Below are positions 56,765 to 64,000 of a stretch of 64,000 bases of DNA, in pieces. Position 1 is the first letter of the stretch, and every line of letters begins with the position of its first letter. The position numbers were made by a program, and so were the translations under genes. The stretch spans positions 124,001 through 188,000 of the forward strand of contig NZ_VEDO01000010.1 in NCBI RefSeq assembly GCF_007677875.1, read 5' to 3'. Below the pieces are notes generated by a model. The model was not told where the DNA came from. It did no database searches and saw only the letters and a list, made by a program, of their open reading frames with translations. The stretch comes from Variovorax boronicumulans (GTDB lineage Bacteria; Pseudomonadota; Gammaproteobacteria; Burkholderiales; Burkholderiaceae_C).

Positions 56765-57676
56765 TCAGCGGCCGGTGCGCCGCTGCAGCAGCATCAGCCC
56801 CAGGCCGGCCGCGCCCTGCACGAGGGCGAGCACGCCGTACAGCAGCGAGACCGCCACTGCGGACGCCGAGGCCACGCCGAACGGCGCCAGGCTCAGCGCG
56901 GCCGCGGCCTCGCGCGTGCCCCAGCCGCCAAAGCTGACGGGCAGGGCCGCCATCAGAAACGTCGGTGCTGCCGCGATGGCATAGGCCCAGTAGGGGGTGT
57001 CCAGGTTCAAGGCCCGGCCGCAGCAGGCCAGGGCGCCGACCGACAGCAGTTGCACCAGCGCCGATTGCAGCAACTGGCGGCCGAACTCACCGGCGGTGTC
57101 GGGGCGCTGCGCCAGCACGGCGTTGCGGCCCCGCAAGGGCCCGCGCTGCAGGGCCCACAGCACGGCCGCCGGCAGCGCGAGCAGCAACACGGAGGCGGCC
57201 AGCGGCAACGCCATGCCGAAGTCCGGCAGGCCCCAGCCGACCAGTGCCGCCTGCGCGCCGCCGTGCCAGCTCCAGGCGGCCACCACGGCCGCCAGCACCC
57301 AGAGCATCCACAGGCCGCTGAGCCGGTCCAGCAGCACGGACAGGCCTGCGGACCAGGTCTCCATGCCGCCGCGGCGCAGCGCCACGGCGCGGAACACGTC
57401 GCCGCCGACCACGGCACCCGGCAACAGCGCGCTGAGCGCCATCGCCTGGAAGTACAGGCGCAGCGCGCGGCCGAGCGCCAACCCGTGGCCGAGCCAGCGC
57501 ACCAGTGAACGCCAGCGCCAGGCCGAGACGATGTTGGATGCGACCGCGCTGGCCAGCGCCGCCGCCAGCCAGCCGGGCTGGGCCTGGCGCAACTGGCGCG
57601 CGACGTCGCCGAGGTCGACGAACCACAGCACGCCCAGCAACAGGACGGGCGCGAGCGCGATGCGCAGCCAGACCAT
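56765..57676 (-). CDS. Flippase-like membrane protein (UPF0104/AglD family)
   Basis: A 303-residue protein with eight or more hydrophobic helices from the lysylphosphatidylglycerol-synthetase-TM/UPF0104 family. SALLPGAVVGGDVFRAVALRRGG and LPVSFGGWGTREAAAALSLAPFGV are the family motifs. Members are thought to move lipid-linked sugars or lipids between membrane leaflets. It lies 4 bp after the GT2 gene on the same strand, so it may handle that enzyme's undecaprenyl-linked product. Confidence 0.85.
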   Translation of the reverse strand: MVWLRIALAPVLLLGVLWFVDLGDVARQLRQAQPGWLAAALASAVASNIVSAWRWRSLVRWLGHGLALGRALRLYFQAMALSALLPGAVVGGDVFRAVALRRGGMETWSAGLSVLLDRLSGLWMLWVLAAVVAAWSWHGGAQAALVGWGLPDFGMALPLAASVLLLALPAAVLWALQRGPLRGRNAVLAQRPDTAGEFGRQLLQSALVQLLSVGALACCGRALNLDTPYWAYAIAAAPTFLMAALPVSFGGWGTREAAAALSLAPFGVASASAVAVSLLYGVLALVQGAAGLGLMLLQRRTGR

Positions 57677-57680
57677 GGGG

Positions 57681-58718
57681 TCAGGCGCCCGGCGCAGGGC
57701 TCTCGGGCTCGTCGCGCAGGTGGTATTGCTTGCCGCCACCGCCCTCGTAGTAGATGCGCATCATGACCTCGCCGATCAGCCCGGCGACGACCAGCTGCAT
57801 CCCCACCAGCACCAGCATCACGCCGGCCAGCAGCAAAGGGCGGCCGCCGATGGCCTCGCCCGCCAGCTTCTGCACGAACAGCCAGGCCAGGATCAACACG
57901 CCCGGCGTGGCCAGCCACAGGCCCAGGCCGCCGAAGGCGTGCAGCGGCCGTTGGCGGTAGCGCAGGAAGAACAGCACCAGCACCAGGTCGAGCACGACGC
58001 GGAAGGTGCGGTCGATGCCGTACTTGGACTTGCCCTTGGCGCGTGCATGGTGGCGCACGGGCACCTCGGCGATGCGCGCGCCGGCATCGTGCGCGAGCAG
58101 CGGCAGGAAGCGGTGCAGCTCTCCGTAGAGATGGATGCGGTCGACGATGGGGCGCCGGTAGGCCTTCAGCGCGCAACCGTAGTCGTGCAGTTGCAGGCCC
58201 GTGGTGCGCGAGATCAGCCGGTTGGCCAGCATCGAGGGCAGCTTGCGCGACAAGGCCTTGTCCTGTCGGTTCTGGCGCCAGCCCGACAGGGAGTCGAGCT
58301 CGGGCTCGGCGTCCAGCCGGTCCAGCAGCGCGGGGATGTCCAGCGGATCGTTCTGCAGGTCCGCGTCCAGCGTCACCACGTAGCGGCCGCGCACGCGGTC
58401 GAAACCGGCCTGGAGCGCGCAGGACTGGCCGTAGTTGCGCGCCAGGCAGACCGGGCGCAGCCAGGGCCGCTCCCGCGCGAGCTGGCGCAGCAGCGTGGGC
58501 GAGCCGTCGCGCGAGCCATCGTCGATGGCGATCAGCTCGAAGCTGCGGCCGCTGGCCTGCATGGCCTCGCCCACGCGTGCGACCAGGTCGGGCAGGCTCT
58601 CGGCCTCGTTGAACATGGGCACGACGATGGACACCTCCGGCGGCTGCGGTGCAGCGGCAGGGTGCAGGAGCGTGGGATCGGGCAAAGGAGCGGTGGGCAT
58701 CGTTGAAGGGAGCTGCAT
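57681..58718 (-). CDS. Family 2 glycosyltransferase, ArnC/DPM1-like
   Basis: A 345-residue enzyme with a GT-A domain: VSIVVPMFNEAESLPDLVARVGEA, then AIDDGSRDGS and LDADLQNDPLDIPALLDRL carrying the DxD-type metal site. Two C-terminal membrane helices (RVVLDLVLVLFFLRY, and LLLAGVMLVLVGMQLVVAGLIGEVMMRIYYEGG) anchor it. This is the plan of ArnC, GtrB and DPM1, which load a sugar on undecaprenyl phosphate. ATG 58718 is used; ATG 58700 (MPTAPLPD) is also possible. It is followed by a flippase-like gene and is divergent from an ArnT-like transferase. Confidence 0.88.
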   Translation of the reverse strand: MQLPSTMPTAPLPDPTLLHPAAAPQPPEVSIVVPMFNEAESLPDLVARVGEAMQASGRSFELIAIDDGSRDGSPTLLRQLARERPWLRPVCLARNYGQSCALQAGFDRVRGRYVVTLDADLQNDPLDIPALLDRLDAEPELDSLSGWRQNRQDKALSRKLPSMLANRLISRTTGLQLHDYGCALKAYRRPIVDRIHLYGELHRFLPLLAHDAGARIAEVPVRHHARAKGKSKYGIDRTFRVVLDLVLVLFFLRYRQRPLHAFGGLGLWLATPGVLILAWLFVQKLAGEAIGGRPLLLAGVMLVLVGMQLVVAGLIGEVMMRIYYEGGGGKQYHLRDEPESPAPGA

Positions 58719-58811
58719 TCTGGGGAGGCGGGCGCGAGCGCCGGCGCCACGGCTGCCGGCCTTTGGTGGGCGAGGGCCGCTATCATCGCGCGCGAATTCG
58801 AGCTTCCCACG

Positions 58812-60281
58812 ATGGCCGGCACCCCCCCTGCGCTTGCGCGCGCACGCATTCTCCCCGCAACGGCCATGCCGCCCTGCGGCTGGCTGCTGCTTTATTTCGC
58901 GGCCCATGTGCTGGGCCGCGTGCTGGTGTCGCCGGCGCTGGAGCTCGACGAGGCCGAGCAGGCCGTCTGGACACAGCACCTGCAATGGGGCTACGGCGCC
59001 CAGCCGCCGCTGTACACCTGGCTGCAATGGGCGGTGTTCCAGATGCTGGGCGCCTCGGTGCTCACGCTGTCGCTGCTCAAGAACGCGCTGCTGGCGCTGG
59101 CCTACGTCTGCGTCTACCTGGCCGGCCGCATGCTGATGCCGGCTGGCCTGGCGGCTCTGGCTGCGGCCACCATGCTGCTGCTGCCGCAGATCGGCTGGGA
59201 GGCCTCGCGCGACCTCACCCACTCGGTGCTGCTCACCACCATGTCGGCCGCCACGCTGGCCGTGGTGCTGGCGCTGCTGCGCAGCCCGCGCCCGGCGCTG
59301 TACCTGCTGACCGGGGTCGTCGCGGGTCTCGGCATGCTGTCCAAGTACAGCTACGCAGGCTTCCTCGGGGTGCTGCTGGCGGCCTTGCTGGCCGGGCGCG
59401 ACACGCGCGCCGTGCTGCTCAACCGCTGGACGCTGGGCGCCGTGGCCGTGGGCGCGGCGATGGTCGTGCCGCACGGCCTGTGGGTGTTGCAGCATTGGGG
59501 GCTGGCAGTGGAATCCACGGCCGGCAAGCTCACGAGCGCGGTTCCGATGGGTTTCTTCCAGGGGCTGTGGCGCGGTCTGGCCAGCCTGGTGCTGGCGGTG
59601 CTGGCCTTCGCCGGGCCCTGGGCGCTGGCCATGGGTCTCCTCTTCGGGCGTGGCGCCTTGCAGGCCTGGTCGCGCTGGTGGCGGCCGCAGCCTGCGCCGG
59701 CCGGGGGCGGCCTGCACCTGCAGGCGCTGTGGCGGCGCTACTTCGTGGCGCTGGGCCTGCTGTTCCTGGCGATGTTGGTGTTCGGCGAGGTCACGCGCTT
59801 CAAGGACCGCTGGATGATGCCTTTCCTGTTCCTGCTGCCCGTGGCCTTCTTCGGCTGCGCGCCGGAACTGGCCCAGCATGCGCGGCTGCCCCGCCTGCGC
59901 CGGGTGCTGGCCACGGTGGCCGTGCTGGTGCTGGTGCTGCTGACGGCCCGCGTGCCCTACAACGCCATGCGCGACAAGCCCGACGAGCTGAACCAGCCGG
60001 TGCGCGAACTGGCCCAGGCGCTGCGTGCGCGCGGCTACGCGGGCAACGGCATCATCCTGTCGAACGACCGCACCTTGGCCGGCGCGCTGCGGCTGCAGTT
60101 CCCGGGCGCGCACGTCGAAGTCGACGACGGCGACGGCAGCCTGCCGACGCAGCGCCCGCTGCTTTGGGTCGAGCCGCTGACCGACACGCTGCCCACCCGG
60201 CCGCACGACCTCGTGCTGCCCTACCTCTTCTCGGCCTCGGGCGACGTGCCCGCGCGCTACCGCTACGCGTTGCTGCCCTGA
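58812..60281 (+). CDS. ArnT-like glycosyltransferase (GT39/GT83, PMT_2)
   Basis: A 489-residue polytopic membrane protein with about eleven hydrophobic helices. The first periplasmic loop carries the catalytic acidic pair ELDEAEQAVWTQHLQWGYGAQPPLYTWLQW, the GT-C hallmark, and ASRDLTHSVLLTTM and LSKYSYAGFLGV follow. Such enzymes take a sugar from an undecaprenyl-phosphate donor to lipid A, protein or glycan. The GT2 donor-making gene is divergent next to it. The 3' end overlaps the convergent histidine kinase gene by 19 bp. ATG 58866 is an alternative start. TATCAT lies at 58781-58786. Confidence 0.85.
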   Translation: MAGTPPALARARILPATAMPPCGWLLLYFAAHVLGRVLVSPALELDEAEQAVWTQHLQWGYGAQPPLYTWLQWAVFQMLGASVLTLSLLKNALLALAYVCVYLAGRMLMPAGLAALAAATMLLLPQIGWEASRDLTHSVLLTTMSAATLAVVLALLRSPRPALYLLTGVVAGLGMLSKYSYAGFLGVLLAALLAGRDTRAVLLNRWTLGAVAVGAAMVVPHGLWVLQHWGLAVESTAGKLTSAVPMGFFQGLWRGLASLVLAVLAFAGPWALAMGLLFGRGALQAWSRWWRPQPAPAGGGLHLQALWRRYFVALGLLFLAMLVFGEVTRFKDRWMMPFLFLLPVAFFGCAPELAQHARLPRLRRVLATVAVLVLVLLTARVPYNAMRDKPDELNQPVRELAQALRARGYAGNGIILSNDRTLAGALRLQFPGAHVEVDDGDGSLPTQRPLLWVEPLTDTLPTRPHDLVLPYLFSASGDVPARYRYALLP

Positions 60282-61615
60282 GCGGGCGGAAAATCCAGCA
60301 GCACGGCCAGTCCCTGCCCGTCCAGCCCGTCGGCGAAGTGCAGCTTGGCGCCGTGCAGCGCCGCGATGCGCGCGACGATGGACAGGCCCAGCCCGTTGCC
60401 GCTCTGGCCCGTGCCCAGCACGCGGAAGAAGCGCTCGCCCAGGCGCGCGCGCTCGACCGGCGCCACGCCCGGGCCGTCGTCGCGCACGGCCAGGCGCACG
60501 CCGCCGTCCGGCAGGGGCGTGGCGCTGAGCTGCACCTGGCCGCCCGGCCGGCCGTAGCGCACGGCGTTGTCCAGCAGGCTGCGCAGCGCGCTGGCGAGCA
60601 GCGCCGGCTCGGCCTGCAGCGTGCCGGCCTGCAGCCTCTGCGTGACGCGCATGCCGCGCGCCTGCGCCGCACTGCAGTCCAGGCTCTCGAACAGCGCCGC
60701 CAGGTCCACGTCCTGGCGTGCCAGGGCGGCATGTTCGGGGTCGAGCCGGGCGAGCGCGAGCAGGCTTTCGACGAGCGCCGTGCAGCGGTCCACATCCTCG
60801 CGCAGGGCAAGCAAGGCATCGGCGGGCCCGGCCTGCTGGCGTTCGAGCAACTGCACGCGCATGCGCAGCGCGGCCAGCGGCGTGCGCAGCTCGTGCGCGG
60901 CGTCGGCCGTGAAGCGGCGTTCGGACGCCAAAGCCTGTTCCAGCCGGGCCAGCAGCGCGTTCAGCGCATCGAGGATGGGCTGCAGCTCGCGCGGCTGGCC
61001 GGCACCGGCCACGGGCGAGAGATCCTGCGGCGACTTGGCGGCGATGCCGGCGGCCGTGCGCTCCAGCGGCGCCAGCTGGCGCCGGATCGCCAGCCAGCAG
61101 ACCGCGCCCAGCAGCACCAGCAGACCCAGCATCGGCCAGGCCAGCTTCTCGGCCATCTCCTCCAGCAGTTCCAGCCGCTCCTTCCAGGGCTGGCCGACCT
61201 GGGCCGTGAGGCCGCTGCGCGCGTCGCGCTCCACGTAGACGCGCCAGTAGGCGCCGTCGATCCAGACGTTGGCGTGGAAGTCGCGGCGCTTGTCGCCGCG
61301 CACGAAGGGCTGTTCGGGCGCGTCCTCGGCGCGGCTGCGCACCCGGCCATCGGCATCGACCAATTGGTAGTAGAGCTTGAGCCGGTTCTCTCCCGCCAGC
61401 GCAGTGCCGGCGCGCGGCGTCGCGCCGCGTCCCTGCGGATCGGTGCCCAGCGCCAGCGCAAGACGGGCCGTCTCTTCGAGCGCTTCGTCGAACACCGCGC
61501 TGGACTCGTGCCAGGCCACGCCGACGACGATGGCCAGGCTCACCAGCCAGGCCGTCACGCTGGCGCCGAGCACCCAAGCCAGCAGGCGGCGCCGCAGCGA
61601 ATAGGAAGACTTCAC
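60263..61615 (-). CDS. Sensor histidine kinase (PmrB/QseC-like)
   Basis: A 450-residue inner-membrane kinase. Two membrane helices (residues 10-34 and 160-177) flank a periplasmic sensor of about 125 residues with QLVDADGRVRSRAEDAPEQPF. A HAMP-like linker leads to the phosphoacceptor H241 in FTADAAHELRTPLAALRMR. The N-box is LRSLLDNAVRYGRPGG, followed by AVRDDGPGVAP and SGNGLGLSIVARIAALHGAKLHF. It is the PmrB/QseC subgroup. The start overlaps the response regulator stop by ATGA. The ligand is unknown; metal ions or cationic peptides are usual. Confidence 0.93.
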   Translation of the reverse strand: MKSSYSLRRRLLAWVLGASVTAWLVSLAIVVGVAWHESSAVFDEALEETARLALALGTDPQGRGATPRAGTALAGENRLKLYYQLVDADGRVRSRAEDAPEQPFVRGDKRRDFHANVWIDGAYWRVYVERDARSGLTAQVGQPWKERLELLEEMAEKLAWPMLGLLVLLGAVCWLAIRRQLAPLERTAAGIAAKSPQDLSPVAGAGQPRELQPILDALNALLARLEQALASERRFTADAAHELRTPLAALRMRVQLLERQQAGPADALLALREDVDRCTALVESLLALARLDPEHAALARQDVDLAALFESLDCSAAQARGMRVTQRLQAGTLQAEPALLASALRSLLDNAVRYGRPGGQVQLSATPLPDGGVRLAVRDDGPGVAPVERARLGERFFRVLGTGQSGNGLGLSIVARIAALHGAKLHFADGLDGQGLAVLLDFPPAQGSNA

Positions 61616-62280
61616 GCGGCGGCCAGCCCGTAGCCCTGGTTGCGCACGGTGGTGATGAAGCCGCTGCCCAGCTTCTTGCGCAGGTTGTAGATGTGCACTT
61701 CGATGGTGTTGCTCTCCACCTCCTCGCCCCAGCCGTACAGCGCTTCCTCCAGCTGCGCGCGCGACAGGATCTGCCCGGGCCGGCGCATCAGCGCGCGCAG
61801 CACGGCGAACTCGCGGGCGGTCAGCGCCAGCGGCGCGCCGTCCAGCAGCACGCGCTTGGCTGCGGTGTCCAGCACTACGGCGCCGTGGCGCAGTTCCGTG
61901 CTGCTCTGGCGCGCCTCGCGCCGCAGCAGCGCGCGGATGCGCGCCGAGAGCTCCTCCAGGTCGAAGGGCTTGACGAGGTAGTCGTCGGCGCCCAGATCCA
62001 GCCCCTGCACGCGGTCGTGCAGGGTGTCGCGCGCGGTGATGACGATGACCGGCACGAGCCCCGCCGGTGCGCCACGCTGGCGCAGCGCTGCCAGTACCGC
62101 ATCACCGTCCAGGCCGGGCAGGCCGCGGTCGAGCAGCACGCACTGGTAGTCGTGCGTGGCCAGCGCAGCGGCGGCCTGGTCGCCGCGCTGCAGCCAGTCC
62201 ACGGCGTAGCCGTCCAGCTGCAGCCAGGATTGCAGCGAACTGCCGAGCGAGCGGTCGTCTTCGAGGAGCAGGATGCGCAC
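61612..62280 (-). CDS. OmpR-family response regulator (PmrA/QseB-like)
   Basis: A 222-residue two-domain regulator. The receiver has the acidic pocket LLLEDDRSLG, the phosphoacceptor D51 in CVLLDRGLPGLDG and the conserved Lys in LVKPFDLEELSARI. The winged-helix end is LTAREFAVLRALMRRPGQILSRAQLEEALYG with NTIEVHIYNLRKKLG. Overlap with the kinase gene (4 bp) shows cotranscription. Neighbouring ArnC/ArnT-like genes suggest it may control envelope glycan modification. Confidence 0.94.
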   Translation of the reverse strand: MRILLLEDDRSLGSSLQSWLQLDGYAVDWLQRGDQAAAALATHDYQCVLLDRGLPGLDGDAVLAALRQRGAPAGLVPVIVITARDTLHDRVQGLDLGADDYLVKPFDLEELSARIRALLRREARQSSTELRHGAVVLDTAAKRVLLDGAPLALTAREFAVLRALMRRPGQILSRAQLEEALYGWGEEVESNTIEVHIYNLRKKLGSGFITTVRNQGYGLAAA

Positions 62281-62328
62281 AGCCGCGAGGCTACACCCTG
62301 CGGCTGAAGCGAATCTGATGTTCTGCGA

Positions 62329-63516
62329 TCAGCGGGCCTTGAGGGCCGTGTCCGGGAAGTCGCTGAAGACACCGTCCACGCCGGCGGCGTAGAAGCGCTT
62401 GTACTCGTTCGCGGGGTCGCCCTTGTCGTCCGAAGGCAGGCCCGTCACCTCGTTGCGGAAGGTGTAGGGCACCACCATGAGCCCGGCAGCGTGCGCGTCC
62501 TTGATCACGTTGGTCACCGGCATCACCACACGGTCGCGCTCGTCGATCTTGCCGTCGCCGTTCAAGTCGTCGGGCTGGCCGTCGTTGTTGGCATCGACCT
62601 GCTTCGTGGGAATGAGGTAGGGCTTCCAGGGGCCGATGATGTCCGCGTAGGTCTTGACCTCGCGCAGGCCCTCGGGTGTCAGCAGACTGGCGAAGGTGCG
62701 CGGGTCGCCCGCGACGGCGAAGTCGTAGGGCTTGTCGTAGGGCGCCACCAGCTGCAACTGGCCGTTTTTGTCGACGGAGTCGCCGTCGACGAGCTGCACC
62801 AGGCGGATCTGGCTCTTGCTGCGCAGGTACTTGAGGTTGGAGACCTCGAAGGACTGCACGATCACGGGCGACGTCTTCTGCGTGTAGCCGTAGCTGGCCA
62901 GTAGGTCGAGCAGCCGGTCCTCCAGCTTGAGGTTGAGGTTGGCGTGGAAGGTCGGGTGCTTGGTCTCGGGGATCACGCCGACCGTGCGGCCCAGGCGCGC
63001 GCTTTCGGACTTGGCCAGGTCCAGCACCTCCTGCAGCGTGGGGATGCGGAATTGCTGGTTGTAGCTCTGGTCGCGGGCCGCGTTGGCCTGCTTGGCGAAC
63101 AGCGTCTTGAGCTCGGCCAGCGTGAAGTCGGAGGCAAACCAGCCCGTTTCGTCGACGCCATCGACGGTCTTGGTGGTCTTGCGGTCGGCGAACTCGGGGC
63201 GTGTGGCCACGTCGGTGGTGTTGGTGATGTTGGGCTCGTGGCGCGCGACGAGCACGCCGTCCTTGGTCGCCACGAGGTCGGGCTCGATGAAGTCCGCGCC
63301 CATGTCGATGGCCAGCTGGTAGGAGGCCAGCGTGTGCTCGGGCCGGTAACCGCTGGCGCCGCGGTGGCCGACCACGAGCGGCTTGTCACCGGTCAGTGTG
63401 GGGTAGTCGTCACCGCCGTCGCCGCCGCAGGCAGACAGCAGGGCGCAGGCGGTCAGGGTGGCGGCCAGGGGGCGCAGGGTCACGCGCAGTAAAGGGCGCT
63501 GGTTCAGCAGCGGCAT
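62329..63516 (-). CDS. glpQ: Glycerophosphodiester phosphodiesterase, lipoprotein with Ca2+ loops
   Basis: A 395-residue exported GDPD. A lipoprotein signal ends LLSAC (C30). The catalytic motifs are [23 protein letters not shown] (H51) and [20 protein letters not shown] (E79, D80, H93); later IPETKHPTF and [13 protein letters not shown] fit the GlpQ TIM barrel. Residues 308-328 form two tandem calcium loops ([10 protein letters not shown], then [10 protein letters not shown]) like a dockerin. It hydrolyses glycerophosphodiesters to glycerol 3-phosphate and alcohol. The AAGGAGGAC ribosome-binding site is excellent. It is a candidate for Pho control. Confidence 0.93.
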   Translation of the reverse strand: MPLLNQRPLLRVTLRPLAATLTACALLSACGGDGGDDYPTLTGDKPLVVGHRGASGYRPEHTLASYQLAIDMGADFIEPDLVATKDGVLVARHEPNITNTTDVATRPEFADRKTTKTVDGVDETGWFASDFTLAELKTLFAKQANAARDQSYNQQFRIPTLQEVLDLAKSESARLGRTVGVIPETKHPTFHANLNLKLEDRLLDLLASYGYTQKTSPVIVQSFEVSNLKYLRSKSQIRLVQLVDGDSVDKNGQLQLVAPYDKPYDFAVAGDPRTFASLLTPEGLREVKTYADIIGPWKPYLIPTKQVDANNDGQPDDLNGDGKIDERDRVVMPVTNVIKDAHAAGLMVVPYTFRNEVTGLPSDDKGDPANEYKRFYAAGVDGVFSDFPDTALKAR

Positions 63517-63558
63517 GTCGGTCCTCCTTGTTGTTGGGCGGCGAGTCTCCGCAGCCAC

Positions 63559-63577
63559 TATGACAAGGCTGTGAACC
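63559..63577 (-). promoter_or_regulatory. Weak Pho-box-like tandem repeat upstream of glpQ
   Basis: On the minus strand GTTCACA and TGTCATA lie 11 bp apart, as in a PhoB box (CTGTCAT direct repeats). Matches are partial. GlpQ-type enzymes are often phosphate regulated, which is the only reason to record it. Confidence 0.2.
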
Positions 63578-63646
63578 AAACGGCAGCAGATTTGCAAGGA
63601 GTTGTGACGCCTTCCGACCTTGCACTGCGCGGGGGCGTCGCCGCGC

Positions 63647-63958
63647 TCAGATGTCGACGGGCACCTTGAGCCTGGACACCGGCACCAGACCCTGGTCGCC
63701 GTCTTCGTAGACCAGATAGACGGCGGTCGACACCACGCTCCAGCAGGCGGTGTAGCGCTGGCCGCGCAATGTGGCCGACGCGGTGCGGAACAGTGGGCGG
63801 TCGCCGGGGTCGATGCGCTGCAGCACGGCTTCATTGCTGCAGGCCGCATCGGTGAAGCGGATCGAGTCGGCTCCCTCGTTGACGACCAGGTCGTTGGCCT
63901 GGGCGCCGGTGGCCAGCAGTGCCGCGCAAAGCACTGGGAGCAAAGCGGTGGTGCGCAT
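63647..63958 (-). CDS. Small exported hypothetical protein
   Basis: A 103-residue protein with a signal peptide ([18 protein letters not shown]) and a mature domain of about 80 residues. Two cysteines (in FTDAACSNE and YTACWSVV) are spaced to form a disulfide, and the strand-like [20 protein letters not shown] ends it. No family is recognised. I chose ATG 63958, with AGGAGA upstream; an in-frame start at 63997 adds 13 residues. The remaining 42 bp to the window end show no feature. Confidence 0.65.
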   Translation of the reverse strand: MRTTALLPVLCAALLATGAQANDLVVNEGADSIRFTDAACSNEAVLQRIDPGDRPLFRTASATLRGQRYTACWSVVSTAVYLVYEDGDQGLVPVSRLKVPVDI

Positions 63959-64000
63959 GGTGTTCTCCTGTGGGTGCGCGGCGGGCTGTCGCGCCATGGT

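Noticed and set aside
58719-61577. Upstream part of the frame holding the GT2 gene
   Set aside because: Beyond the first GT2 start codons it is antisense of the ArnT-like gene and Arg/Gly-rich; homology begins at MQLPSTMP or later.

Overview
The window is about 64 kb of very GC-rich bacterial chromosome with short intergenic gaps and many overlapping start/stop codons. The gene content points to Burkholderiales, most likely Comamonadaceae: a Bug-type tricarboxylate-transporter binding protein, a second IF-1, PurT, an AMP nucleosidase, a DUF3717-DUF1289 protein, a Mn-riboswitch TerC gene and a sigma54-driven major pilin with adjacent glycan ligases. This is inferred from family knowledge; no database search was possible. 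I saw no rRNA, tRNA, CRISPR array, insertion sequence or prophage.

Layout. 1-3.9 kb: two LacI-family regulators, the first running off the left edge with a perfect palindromic operator, plus a DUF72 protein and a probable 8-oxoguanine deaminase. 3.9-7.4 kb: Bug binding protein, purT and an MscS channel. 7.4-10.7 kb: LysR regulator divergent from D-tartrate dehydratase and an exported alpha/beta hydrolase. 10.7-17.4 kb: a minus-strand run of acyl-CoA ligase, unknown protein, glutathione reductase, AMP nucleosidase, diguanylate cyclase and a small membrane protein. 17.4-20.5 kb: pgpA-pncC, the ohrR-ohr peroxide pair with operator, and srkA. 20.6-25.5 kb: a Gly/Val-repeat lipoprotein, htpG with a sigma32 promoter, aquaporin, a 23S pseudouridine synthase and an IF-1 gene with a long leader.

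25.5-29.7 kb is a pilus and glycan locus: pilA with a sigma54 promoter, a tetraloop terminator that runs into the start codon of a PglL-like ligase, then a second Wzy/PglL-like ligase. 29.7-38.9 kb is housekeeping: moaC, a BepA-like protease, terC under a yybP-ykoY riboswitch, yaeQ, purB, a GST, a diiron ferritin-like protein and a degenerate HD-GYP protein. 38.9-46.5 kb: heptose adenylyltransferase, a rhombosortase-like protease and a complete tetR-OMF-MFP-RND efflux operon with a perfect palindromic operator.

46.5-64 kb is more varied: an MFS transporter, an orphan ParB-like protein, a DM13 protein, a gamma-glutamylcyclotransferase, a decayed NtrC-type AAA fragment, an SbmA/YddA-like ABC exporter, and a class A beta-lactamase lipoprotein divergent from an unknown putative DNA-binding/helical-repeat protein. 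It ends with a flippase-like protein, an ArnC-like GT2, an ArnT-like GT39, a PmrAB/QseBC-like two-component system and a lipoprotein GlpQ with dockerin-like calcium loops.

The best candidates for something undescribed are the beta-lactamase and its divergent unknown partner, the pilA terminator/pglL start arrangement, the rhombosortase at the end of the efflux operon, and the mini AAA protein without ATPase residues. The riboswitch and the three perfect or near-perfect operators are strong regulatory signals that protein-only annotation would miss.
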